Assembly (NCBI GenBank): GCA_020186115.1
Contig: WSYJ01000011.1
Coordinates: 62,001-126,000, forward strand
Direction: 5' to 3'
Length of the DNA stretch: 64,000 bases
DNA from: Histomonas meleagridis
Taxonomy: Eukaryota; Parabasalia; Tritrichomonadida; Dientamoebidae
Under the pieces are notes generated by a model. The model was given only the letters and a program-made list of their open reading frames with translations, was not told the origin of the DNA and did no database searches. Shown here piece after piece: positions 52,931 through 62,636 of this stretch (position 1 is the first letter of the stretch; each line of letters begins with the position of its first letter). A program made the translations under genes and the position numbers.

Positions 52931-55900
52931 TTATTCCACAAATGAAAACGATGCAAGTAGTGGTGTTAATTCGACAACATCTTTATCATTTTCATCTTTA
53001 TCTCTAAACATTTCATATATTAATGGATTTACCCAATTCTTGACATATTGACTTGTTGCAATTTCCGAATCCCAATCCACCATTTTCCTTACTACGTTAG
53101 CATTCATTTGATATTTATTCTTATTAAACAATTTTTGTAGAATTTGTTGTACGTTGCACTTTATGAATGTTGTCTTAACGTTCTCCTTAACGAACTCCAA
53201 GTATTCAATTAACGAATCCTCTGACGGTTCCAAGTAAATTGCTTTCATTAAATGATCGTTACATAAAATCTTAACGTGATCGCATAACGTGTCATAAGAA
53301 TTTAAATTAATTGACGGCTTGTAATTATTGAGAAGTTTATCCAAAATTTTGACACCTAATTCTTGAGCGAACAAACAATCTTCTTTTGACTTTAAGTTCA
53401 TAATCACTGTATCGATGTTATTTGAAAATGCATCACAAGTTTTAACTAAAGGTTTGTATACTTCGTAATCGAACTTATTATTCTTAATGTTTGAAGATTT
53501 CTTTAACCATAAATATTTGACTTGATTATTGTTTGTTTCTTCAATAGCATTTCTAAGTTTGGAAAATATCGATATGAACGCTTCGTACATTTTATCATAT
53601 GACTTATGGCAACTATTAAAACAGAAGTCGAATCCGAAGTTAATTAAATATACAGAAGAAGCCCTAACGTTCAATCCGTTAAAAGCGTTTTCAATGAATT
53701 TCGATGTTTGATTAGCTAATGTACCTCCTTCGATACCAATTTTAGTTAATATCTTTATAGCTAATTGACATATTCGGTCATCTTGTGATAATAATGAAGG
53801 GCCAATAAACAATGTTAAGTATTGTTGGTGATAAATTTCCCATTCATCTTTATGTGGCATTGATAAAGTAGTAAACTTCGGTGGCGTAATGAAATGAATA
53901 GGGAATGAAGCATTTGGCATTAACTCCTTAAAAATCGAAACTTGTCTTGTTAATGTATCACAATATTTAGGCTTAACTAATTGGCAAAAGACTGTTCCCA
54001 TTAAATTAGGAATTGTTTCATAGATACGCTTTAATATATTAAATAATTCTGTTGTTTGTGTTGGCTTTTGTTTAATGATTGATTGAGTCTTGAAATAAGC
54101 TATGATTGAAGCAGCAATTGTACGTCTTAAATCAATATGTAATTTAGGATCTTGAATTATATAATTAATATAATCAAGACAATATTGAGGTATTGGATTA
54201 CCACAATATTGTGGATCTAAACACCATGAAGAGACACGTGTACGTGTATGTAATGTAAATGAATAATCTTTTAATGATACTAATGCTGAGATAAATGACT
54301 TTAATATTGTATCTTTTTTACTTTGTTGTGTTAATGATTGTAATAATTTATTAATGATTTCTAAACATTCATAATTAAAGACATCGCAAGTAAATAACTT
54401 AAAGAATATTTTATAGACAATGTTCTTCTCATTTAATATCCAATCATTTGATGTAATTTCTAAATCATTAAATGGTATTAATAAACATATAACTTGACAG
54501 AAATAACTACCAAAATGATCAATGTTATCATCACCTATTTTAACTTTTAATGTATCTGGTGATAAAGATAAGAATTTCATTAAAGATTCTTCAAAGATAT
54601 TAATGTTCATATTATTTAATATAACCGGATTATTAGTTAATATTCGACTTAAATAACCTAATAATATTTTAGTAGATACATAATAATTAAGTCCTGTATT
54701 ACTTGATGCTTTATAACTCTTTTTCTTATTCATTGTTTGAATAACTCCTACTGTTTGTCCATTAGCTTTATAAAATAATGTTGGAGTAGGTTTAGGATTA
54801 GGGTTTTCTTTAGTAGGTTTAGGATCTTCTATTAAGAAATCTTTAATTAATAAATTATAGAAATGACTAAATAAATCAGAAGAATAATTAAATTCTTTCC
54901 AATTCTTTATATATTTAGATAATAATAATATAATATATTTTAATCCTTCGCCATCTTCTTTAATTAATTCACATGCTTTTTCAAAATTAACTTTAAATAA
55001 TGGTTCAAGGATTCGCTGTGTAACTGAAGAAATCCATTTCTCATGGAATGGTCGACGTTTCAAATTTGATTTTCTCTTTCTAATAGTATTATAACCTGGT
55101 TTAACTTTACGTGGTTCAAGATATCGTTCATCATTATTCTTAAGTCGACAATATATTGATAAAGGAATATAATAACTTGCTTTAAGAACAAATGAGAAAT
55201 ATTCTTTAACTGGATAATTCTTAAGTTCTTTAGCTTCATTTACATTATAAGGTCTAAACTTTAATACTTTATCTAACATTTCAAATGTTTTAATACATTC
55301 GTCATCTTCTCCATCAAAGAATCGTCTAATAAATGAATCTTCTCCCATTAATGTTCGAGTGAATAATATTGTAGATTTAGATATTTTTAATTCATATGAA
55401 AGTTGTGCAAGATTCTTCTTATATGTAGCTAAACTATTAGTTGTTTCATAAGGGAAATCATTTTCAAGAGGTAACCTTAAAGTTTGTTCAACTGTTGGAT
55501 AAAAGTTAATTTTCTTGATTAAATCAATCATTGAAGTTAATAATTTAGTAGAAATATGATTTAATAATAAAGGATCATAATCATTAACTTTTTGATTTAA
55601 TATACTTAAAATTTCTTTAATGACTGTTGTTGAAGTAGAAATTTGTGGTACTTCTGTAGTTTTGATTAATTCTCTTGTATAAACGTTTGTATTAATACAT
55701 TGACCTTTACATTCAATATTTAATTTAGATGAAAATGGATCAGATAATGCAATACGTGAAAACTTTTCAGGTATTAATAACTTCGATTGTTCATCTGATA
55801 ATTTAATTAAAGACTTAAATCGATCTTCTGATATCATCTCATATAAATTATAATTTGGTGTTATCGAACTATTAGTCTTATAAGTAAATGATTTAGATAA

Positions 55901-58042
55901 ATCCATATTTAATTGTTTAAATAATATTGGTATTAGTTCTTTATATACTTTATCAATGCCTGGGAAATGTATTGAATATGAACATTTTAGTAAATATTCA
56001 AAGAGAGTCATAGGTAATACACTAAATTTACTATGTGAATAAGGCATTTTAGATAATATATTCTCTTGTAATACATTAATGAATTTATCATTAGATTTAA
56101 ATCCGACATAAATATATGCTGGATATAATATTGTAGTAACAAATGTATCAATATTTGCATCTTGAACTTGTGATACATATTTACTTAATAAAAATCGACA
56201 TAATCTAAAATATGCTTCAGATGATTTCTTATATATTTCTGCTTTATCTAATTTAATTGCAGTGAATGCTAATTTTCGTACGAATAATGAATATAAAGAA
56301 AATGCTTTAATAGCAATTCGTTCATCTTTATTTCTGAAATAAGGAATTAATAACTTTTCTATTACATGAATTGAAGCTTGAATTGCTTCTGAATTACGTG
56401 TTTCCTGATTAATTAATGGTGGAAAGTTTACTGTCGAATCCAAAAATCCATATTCATCACATTTATTATTATCACCTTTAATAGCATTTGCAAGTTTCTT
56501 TAAATCGGTGAATAATAATGATAATCCAATTGGTACTGTTGTAATACATTTAGCTAATTCATGATTATATTGCTTTTTACCAGTTGGATCAGACATATAT
56601 TCCGTTAATAATTCATCACGTAATTCAGGAGTTAACATATAAAATGGATCTTTATATGTATCAATCGAAAATGTTTCTTTGGTGCCCCAATGTCTTTCGT
56701 TAAGTAATCCTTTCATTATATTATGTAACATTGTAGAATAGAATTCAGGTGATCCTTGAACAATTTCTTGTTTATGATCGATAATATTACGGATTGTATT
56801 AATGACGATGTTTAAGATTAATTTATATGAAACTGAGACACAATCCATTGGAATTGATGAATATGATGATAATGTATCATTTCCTTTGGTCATATATTTA
56901 ATTAATGTCTTTAATAATTGGAATTTTCCGATGCGGTAGTTTTGGATCGTAACATATTCAAGTCGATTCATTAATGATGTCCATATGTTTGATAATGGAT
57001 GTTCTTTTTCGTTGATGGATAAATATTTTAATGTATTAAGAAAATTAATCGCACGTTTTGGTAATGATGAAAACATTTTAATATAATTATTAGTCAATGC
57101 GTCAAATCGAAATGAATGTGGTTCCGATTCAATTAATACTTTAAAACATCGTGGAAATATTACATCAAGAATTTGTTTGGTTGTAATAACTTTAAATCGA
57201 ACAAAACGATGAAGTTTGAATTCTTTGTCATCAAGTTTATTTGATAATAAAATATCAAACAACTTAAATTGTTCAACTTTCTCATATGGAAAGTTTAAAA
57301 GTGCTTTAGAAACTTCATCGCGAATAGATTTCTCACTAGCCCAAAGACTATTAAAATCTAAAAATATTTGGATGGAAGGGCGGAGAACGTTAACGTAATA
57401 CTTTTGATCGTTAACATCATAACCGTTAAGTGCTGCAACAAGAACTTCAGAAATAAGCTTCGCAAATGATTTCCGATAGAATAGTATACGTTGTGAAACA
57501 AAATAATTGATATTAAGATATGTATATATCTTACCGGGCTTAGTTTTAGAATAATGATACTTGGGATTAATTAAATAAGACCAGAGTTCTGGGATTTCTT
57601 TGTTCTTCTTTTTATCTGAGATCCTAGCACTAAAAGCTATTTTAAGATCATCATTAGATTGTAATGATAAAATCTCTTTTGAATATTGATAGGCCCAGCT
57701 ATGTTGGTCAATGTGAACAAGCAAGGTCTTACCAATAGATTGTGATAAAGGAAGTTGATCATAGTTCTTGATCAATAAAACTAAAAGTTCCCTTTGAATT
57801 TCCTGAGTTCCTTTATCCATTAATTCTAAGGCTTTTTCCTCTGTGAGGGTTTTAAGAAATTCCCTTTGAGATTTAGCCTTTTTAAGGGCAATTAAAGCAA
57901 AGTGCGATAAATCGCTCATGAGCAATTCTGCTATCTTGTTCCATTCGGAAAACATAACAAGAGCATGGGCATATGCTTCTGGTTTATCAATAAGTTGGTT
58001 AAAGTTGTCTTTAGTTATGGATTTCCAGTTGATAGTATCCAT
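52931..58042 (-). CDS. 1703-residue helical protein of unknown function
   Basis: A single uninterrupted frame of 5.1 kb, soluble, dominated by amphipathic helices throughout (for example YAHALVMFSEWNKIAELLMSDL near the start; LLSKYIKNWKEFNYSSDLFSHF mid-protein; LEFVKENVKTTFIKCNVQQILQKLF near the end). It looks like a giant alpha-solenoid scaffold. One Lys/Arg stretch (RKVKPGYNTIRKRKSNLKRR, around residue 985) could be a nuclear-localisation or nucleic-acid-binding patch. I do not recognise a family. Start: first ATG, followed by DTINWKSI; a TGACACTTTTT element lies 115 bases upstream. Confidence 0.75.
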   Translation of the reverse strand: MDTINWKSITKDNFNQLIDKPEAYAHALVMFSEWNKIAELLMSDLSHFALIALKKAKSQREFLKTLTEEKALELMDKGTQEIQRELLVLLIKNYDQLPLSQSIGKTLLVHIDQHSWAYQYSKEILSLQSNDDLKIAFSARISDKKKNKEIPELWSYLINPKYHYSKTKPGKIYTYLNINYFVSQRILFYRKSFAKLISEVLVAALNGYDVNDQKYYVNVLRPSIQIFLDFNSLWASEKSIRDEVSKALLNFPYEKVEQFKLFDILLSNKLDDKEFKLHRFVRFKVITTKQILDVIFPRCFKVLIESEPHSFRFDALTNNYIKMFSSLPKRAINFLNTLKYLSINEKEHPLSNIWTSLMNRLEYVTIQNYRIGKFQLLKTLIKYMTKGNDTLSSYSSIPMDCVSVSYKLILNIVINTIRNIIDHKQEIVQGSPEFYSTMLHNIMKGLLNERHWGTKETFSIDTYKDPFYMLTPELRDELLTEYMSDPTGKKQYNHELAKCITTVPIGLSLLFTDLKKLANAIKGDNNKCDEYGFLDSTVNFPPLINQETRNSEAIQASIHVIEKLLIPYFRNKDERIAIKAFSLYSLFVRKLAFTAIKLDKAEIYKKSSEAYFRLCRFLLSKYVSQVQDANIDTFVTTILYPAYIYVGFKSNDKFINVLQENILSKMPYSHSKFSVLPMTLFEYLLKCSYSIHFPGIDKVYKELIPILFKQLNMDLSKSFTYKTNSSITPNYNLYEMISEDRFKSLIKLSDEQSKLLIPEKFSRIALSDPFSSKLNIECKGQCINTNVYTRELIKTTEVPQISTSTTVIKEILSILNQKVNDYDPLLLNHISTKLLTSMIDLIKKINFYPTVEQTLRLPLENDFPYETTNSLATYKKNLAQLSYELKISKSTILFTRTLMGEDSFIRRFFDGEDDECIKTFEMLDKVLKFRPYNVNEAKELKNYPVKEYFSFVLKASYYIPLSIYCRLKNNDERYLEPRKVKPGYNTIRKRKSNLKRRPFHEKWISSVTQRILEPLFKVNFEKACELIKEDGEGLKYIILLLSKYIKNWKEFNYSSDLFSHFYNLLIKDFLIEDPKPTKENPNPKPTPTLFYKANGQTVGVIQTMNKKKSYKASSNTGLNYYVSTKILLGYLSRILTNNPVILNNMNINIFEESLMKFLSLSPDTLKVKIGDDNIDHFGSYFCQVICLLIPFNDLEITSNDWILNEKNIVYKIFFKLFTCDVFNYECLEIINKLLQSLTQQSKKDTILKSFISALVSLKDYSFTLHTRTRVSSWCLDPQYCGNPIPQYCLDYINYIIQDPKLHIDLRRTIAASIIAYFKTQSIIKQKPTQTTELFNILKRIYETIPNLMGTVFCQLVKPKYCDTLTRQVSIFKELMPNASFPIHFITPPKFTTLSMPHKDEWEIYHQQYLTLFIGPSLLSQDDRICQLAIKILTKIGIEGGTLANQTSKFIENAFNGLNVRASSVYLINFGFDFCFNSCHKSYDKMYEAFISIFSKLRNAIEETNNNQVKYLWLKKSSNIKNNKFDYEVYKPLVKTCDAFSNNIDTVIMNLKSKEDCLFAQELGVKILDKLLNNYKPSINLNSYDTLCDHVKILCNDHLMKAIYLEPSEDSLIEYLEFVKENVKTTFIKCNVQQILQKLFNKNKYQMNANVVRKMVDWDSEIATSQYVKNWVNPLIYEMFRDKDENDKDVVELTPLLASFSFVE

Positions 58043-58156
58043 ATAAAAGTGAAGTGTTCACAATGGAAATTTTCATTGAAATAATGACAAGTTTTTCATT
58101 CAAAAAAATATTTGGTCAAAACGATACTGATTTTCAACACGTTCATTCTAAGCTTT

Positions 58157-58167
58157 GACACTTTTTT
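58157..58167. promoter_or_regulatory. TGACACTTTTT element
   Basis: Reads AAAAAGTGTCA on the gene's strand, 115 bases before the 1703-codon gene; same word as at 44597. Confidence 0.3.
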
Positions 58168-58250
58168 TGAATCGACTGTCGATTGCTGTTGTTTTGCGAA
58201 ACAATCAGCAAATTATATATTAAATTATGTGTAATTTAGGGAAAATCGAA

Positions 58251-58323
58251 TGCTTTACTAGTCTAACGGTTAGAACAGTAGCTTTACACGCTATTGATCC
58301 AGGTTCGACTCCTGGGTAAAGCA
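58251..58323 (+). tRNA. tRNA-Val (anticodon TAC)
   Basis: 73 nt. Acceptor TGCTTTA pairs with TAAAGCA. Anticodon stem GTAGC/GCTAT (58278-58282, 58290-58294) encloses loop TTTACAC with TAC at 58285-58287. T arm CCAGG-TTCGACT-CCTGG. The D arm is short. No intron; encoded CCA absent. A T run follows directly (Pol III terminator). Confidence 0.9.
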
Positions 58324-58673
58324 AATTTTTTTTGAAATTTGTTCTCAATGAAATAAATTATCAAATTAAATGAAGCAAAAACATATATCGAAATGAATGT
58401 TGTATGAACAGTATTAAATACAATCACTATCCTTATTTTGAAAAATATAATTTAATGTTTTAAAATATTATTTTTTAAAATTTTTGATTTGAATCTTAAT
58501 GTAGAGGCACATACATATTTAATAATGTTCAGACAATAAACATGATAAAAAAAAGTTAGTAATCTAAAAAATGCAAAATACTGATATTTTTCTGACAATT
58601 GGAATGTTTGGTATAAAATCTTTACAAATTAAAATGTTTTATTTTTAAGGAAACATTTCAAATAAAATCGAAA
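58324..58673. other. intergenic between the two tRNA genes
   Basis: AT-rich; I see nothing in it beyond the terminator T run at its start. Confidence 0.5.
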
Positions 58674-58753
58674 GTTCATCTGGCCGAGTGGTCCAAGGCG
58701 CTAGTTTAAGGCACTAGTCCGAGAGGGCGTGGGTTCGAACCCCACGGTGAACA
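58674..58753 (+). tRNA. tRNA-Leu (anticodon AAG)
   Basis: Acceptor GTTCATC pairs with GGTGAAC (one G-U). D arm GGCCGAGTGGTCCAAGGC. Anticodon stem CTAGT/ACTAG with loop TTAAGGC, anticodon AAG at 58708-58710. An extended variable arm (TCCGAGAGGGC region), as in class II tRNA-Leu, and T arm GTGGG-TTCGAAC-CCCAC. No intron; followed by TTTTT. Confidence 0.93.
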
Positions 58754-58789
58754 CTTTTTGTTTTTGAATACAATAACAAAAATTTTTTT

Positions 58790-59400
58790 ATTTCTCATAC
58801 TGTTTTATATCACTGCAATTATAGAATAAATAATTTCCAATTTTTGTAACTGTATATGGAATTTCAATGTTTGTATAAGAAATAGGATATAAGGCTGAAT
58901 GAAATGTATACATTTAAAGCAATTGCTTCGCTTATTCATGATACACATAAAAAATAATAATAACAAATTCTAATTATTGGAACTGAATTTGGAATTTTAA
59001 GTGTGTGAGCGCTGGGTAATACAATATTATTGAATGATCTTTGTTTACAAGAATTGCATTTATATTATCATAGAATAAGATACATTTTCACTCGATACTT
59101 TAATAAAAACACAAAACTTTCTTCAAATAGATCAGTTTAGAGTGAATTTAGCATTTTCATAATTAAAATATTTTTATAATACTAGAACTATAATTTACTA
59201 TATATCAGATTAAAGAAATAGGTTCTCCTAATTTTTCTGGGATCAAAATCCAACCATTAAAGGCATAATCGGCAAAAATATCAATACCATTAATAACAAT
59301 GTGTTCTGCTCTTTCATATGTATTTCTTTAATTATATTCACATAGAGAAGAAATATAAAGAGTTTCGGTAGAAGAATTAAACAAGATAATTTAAACAACA
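58790..59400 (-). pseudogene. BspA-like gene relic
   Basis: Broken minus-strand readings: near 59370-59330 STETLYISSLCEYN; at 59320-59220 YERAEHIVINGIDIFADYAFNGW; at about 58880-58800 IEIPYTVTKIGNYLFYNCSDIK. They match the order of the BspA-like protein at 42862 (STKTLTLYNSTEY, then IISGIEDIPSQAFYQW, then LRR units), with frames lost between them. Confidence 0.6.
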
Positions 59401-60176
59401 TATGATTGGACATATTTCTCGTAATTTCAAAGGAACATTTTCACCTTCATCTGGAAATTTATTCAGGTAAATATAATCATCTAAAGCTAACATTGTGTGA
59501 TATGGATCTGGTGAATATGCTTAATGATTTTGAAATCGCCTTTTCTATTTTGTGCTGGTTTAATATATAATATCATTCCAAAAATAGAAATATTTAATTA
59601 TGGAAATTTTGGTGTTCGTTTTGATTTAGTGAAAATTCGAATTATTTGAAACAATACTTATGGATGCATGCAGCTATTTGAAGCGAACAGAAGCATCTAA
59701 GCTTTTACCTTTTTCTTTCTGTGTTCGAAGCAGCACGTTTTTCGACATCTCATCACTTTATCAAATCACAATACAATCTTCTCATTCAGACATATTTTGT
59801 TAGGAATACTGATGGCAAACCTTACACTCATTCTTCAGCCTCAGGAAGTGGTACAGTTGAAGACATTACCATTGATGCCAAAGGATCATATACCATACTT
59901 AAGCATCAATGATCTTGATGATAAAGTGAACATTGAAGAAAGTGTATTAATGAATTCATTATTCTATTTTACAACATTTGTATCTTATTCATAAAATGGC
60001 TACATCGTTAAATTACTTTTTGGAATCTTTCTTTCCTATAAACACATCATTAGAGGATGTAAAATGGTTGTTGAGGTAATTTCGAGTTTTTATGTTAAAA
60101 AATAAAATTAATATCTTTTTATTACAATTATTTTAACAACATTCAATTCTTAACGAAATAAAGAGAAACAATACAA
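59401..60176. other. intergenic / undetermined relics
   Basis: Two overlapping plus-strand frames (59721-59994) share a reading NTDGKPYTHSSASGSGTVEDITIDAKGS then PYLSINDLDDKVNIEES if one base is skipped, which looks like a fragment of a real gene, but no family or complete frame is recognised. Confidence 0.3.
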
Positions 60177-61280
60177 TCAAATTGCTTCAATAATTTTTCC
60201 ACCAGTTTTTAGCATCAAATCTTTTAAATGAGGATAAGCCTGACTGAAAGCATATTCATCGAAACAATTAATGTACACATTTAATCCACTATCCATAATA
60301 ACTTTTTCGTTATCTGTTATTGCTTTACAAATTAATTCGATTGGGTTTCCAAAGGCAAGTCCACCAACGAATGTCAACACGCATTTATTTGAACCTTTTC
60401 TTCCTGGGTACCTTATTGAATGATCTAAGGCAGCAAGAATTGTTGACTTATATTCAGAACGAAGTAAATTTCGAACAATACCAAATGTGAAGTCAGATTT
60501 GACAACCAGAGTCCTGAAATTGAACGATGATGCGTACACTTGGTGAGAAATGCGGCCAGGCTCTGATTCTTGGAAGTAATCATGGTTAGGGCCAGTACCA
60601 TTTGGAGGATCTGCACGATTTGTAGTTACTTGACAGTTTTCATGCACACCAACAAGATAATTATCTTCATTTGTCCAATCAAAATTACTTTTTTTGAGTA
60701 ATTTCTCTTGAGATTTGGATATGGTGGCTTTCCCATGAGTAATAGGAATTGGTGTTCGTTTTAATAATTCAATTTCAGAATCGATCTGTCCAATTTTTCC
60801 ATCGTGAGGATAAAAATAATTTCGATATAAAATACTGGCTGGAGCAACAATGGCTGTGAGTGGGCCTTGGGTAAGGTCACATGCATAATTTGAAATACCA
60901 TGAGACGCTGTGGATTTAGTTGAAGGAAATTCTAAACAATTAAAATTGGATGCTGCTTGAAATGTTGCGCCGTCAAAGGCTTCATTATTCTGATTTGTAA
61001 CAATGTCATTAATTGAGAATTTTCCTGGTTTTACTCCATATCCATGAATTATATGAAATTTTCCATTTCCTTTTTTTGGCAAATTAACATAGTCTGATGG
61101 TGAGCGTAAGTTGAAAAGCCCAGCATTAAAGCTCCTTTTATTTAAATTAGAAATAATTTCAACATTGGTATTCGAATTATGCTTTACCACGATGTTTTTA
61201 TAAACGCTATCCACAGTTTCGTCAAAACCAAAATGATGGAAAAACCATTTATCATTCGAATAAACTTTTCTTGTTATCAT
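60177..61280 (-). CDS. conserved-looking globular protein of unrecognised family, possibly macrodomain-like
   Basis: 367 residues, no signal peptide or membrane segment. Notable segments: FDGATFQAASNFNCLEFPS near residue 100, YACDLTQGPLTAIVAPASILYRNYF near 130-155, GRISHQVYASSFNF, and a C-terminal part VLTFVGGLAFGNPIELICKAI followed by DSGLNVYINCFDEYAF. The small/polar glycine-rich strands and Asn-rich turns have the flavour of macro or ADP-ribose-binding folds, but I cannot place a diagnostic motif. Clean frame, ATG MITRKVYSND. Convergent/divergent neighbours give no hint of pathway. Confidence 0.7.
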   Translation of the reverse strand: MITRKVYSNDKWFFHHFGFDETVDSVYKNIVVKHNSNTNVEIISNLNKRSFNAGLFNLRSPSDYVNLPKKGNGKFHIIHGYGVKPGKFSINDIVTNQNNEAFDGATFQAASNFNCLEFPSTKSTASHGISNYACDLTQGPLTAIVAPASILYRNYFYPHDGKIGQIDSEIELLKRTPIPITHGKATISKSQEKLLKKSNFDWTNEDNYLVGVHENCQVTTNRADPPNGTGPNHDYFQESEPGRISHQVYASSFNFRTLVVKSDFTFGIVRNLLRSEYKSTILAALDHSIRYPGRKGSNKCVLTFVGGLAFGNPIELICKAITDNEKVIMDSGLNVYINCFDEYAFSQAYPHLKDLMLKTGGKIIEAI

Positions 61281-61577
61281 GATTTCAAATAGCTCCTGAG
61301 GAATAAACGGCTTAAAATGAATTTTATTTGCTTTAAAATCAACAAAGAAATATTATAAAGTAATCAGGCAAATGTAAATAACATCCACTAAATTCAACAA
61401 AGAACAAATAAAGCAAAGGATTAGTGATTATTATTGCACACGATATAAAGTTTCACATCTGTGAATAACTATTAAAAAGCAAACAAATATATCAACAAAT
61501 AACAAAATCCCTTTTATTTAAAAAGCTTATTTAATGAATGTACAAAAAAATATCAAATTTAGTTTTACAAATAATAG

Positions 61578-62024
61578 TTATATTTGCGTTGCATAGGAAT
61601 CCTGCTCTTCCTTAGTTAGAGCTGCCCAATCCCGTCCAATAAAAACAAAGCGCTTTGTTTTATCAATCTCTGTATTCGCATGTTCTTTGCTCCAAGCACG
61701 CACATAATTGGAGTAAGCAGTTGGCTTTTTTGTTGAACCAGATTTAATTTTTTGAGATTTAATTCCCTGGTAACGTTTTCTTGGAATAGCTGTTAAATCT
61801 GGCCCATAACTATTTGGAAAAGAATTATAATCTTCAGGGGTTACTTGAATTGGTGATTTTTTGTTGACTTTTAGCTCCCATTTTCTTAAAATAAAATTTT
61901 GATACGCCTGAATATAACATGTTGAAACAGGGGTAGTAGATGGCATTTCATCAATTGTTGGAATCAATATTTGATCCCAAAGATTTTTTTCCTTTTTATC
62001 AAAGTAAGATACAGCCCGTTCCAT
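61578..62024 (-). CDS. HMG-box-like protein
   Basis: 148 residues. The C-terminal 50 residues (KKPTAYSNYVRAWSKEHAN, then FVFIGRDWAALTKEEQDSY) match an HMG box: K-x-P-x-AY-x-x-Y/F at the first helix, W after a G-x-x-W step and L-x-x-EEQ-x-Y at the third helix. A basic linker precedes it (KRYQGIKSQKIKSGSTKK). Probably a nuclear DNA-bending or transcription protein. The N-terminal half is not recognised. Start: first ATG; AAAAGTGACA lies 37 bases upstream. Confidence 0.65.
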   Translation of the reverse strand: MERAVSYFDKKEKNLWDQILIPTIDEMPSTTPVSTCYIQAYQNFILRKWELKVNKKSPIQVTPEDYNSFPNSYGPDLTAIPRKRYQGIKSQKIKSGSTKKPTAYSNYVRAWSKEHANTEIDKTKRFVFIGRDWAALTKEEQDSYATQI

Positions 62025-62060
62025 AAATCAAAATGCTGTCAAAATTAATTTATTTATAAG

Positions 62061-62100
62061 AAAAGTGACAATGCATTACCACATTTTTTGAAAAGTGACT
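62061..62100. promoter_or_regulatory. two AAAAGTGAC elements
   Basis: AAAAGTGACA at 62061-62070 and AAAAGTGACT at 62091-62100, 30 bases apart, upstream of the HMG-box-like gene. The rest of 62025-62636 shows no gene. Confidence 0.35.
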
Positions 62101-62636
62101 ACAAAAAAAACTCTATCGGAAAGGTTATTATCGTAATCACAAAAAGTAGCACTTTTGTATTTCCATGCGAATTGTGATGTGAAAAATGATCGTTGCCATA
62201 TGGCACGGTTGAAGAAGTTTAAATAGAGGCACCAATAGCATAACATTACGAATTCATATTTTGAGTTTTAAGTATAAAAATTTAACCAAATAATTAAATC
62301 AGTTTTATCATTTCTAATATCATCAGATTGTAATACAATTTGGGAAAGCGTAAATTTACATATTGTATAAGTTTCGTGTTGGTATGCGAAGCGAAGACAT
62401 TTCCGTTCCAGATTTAAGTAAACTCATCCAAACGCTTTCTGGCTGAAATACTCGAATGCCCCAAGATTAACCAGCTTCACTCGACTATCGTTCCCACCAA
62501 ACCGAAAAAATTCACATGAACGATTTGGGGAGTTTGAATCAATTTCACGTTTTTTGAATGAGTTAACCGTACAAACAACATAAATTGAATGTTAACTGTA
62601 TAAATTCAAAAGAACCTTGCAAAAACATCATATCGC

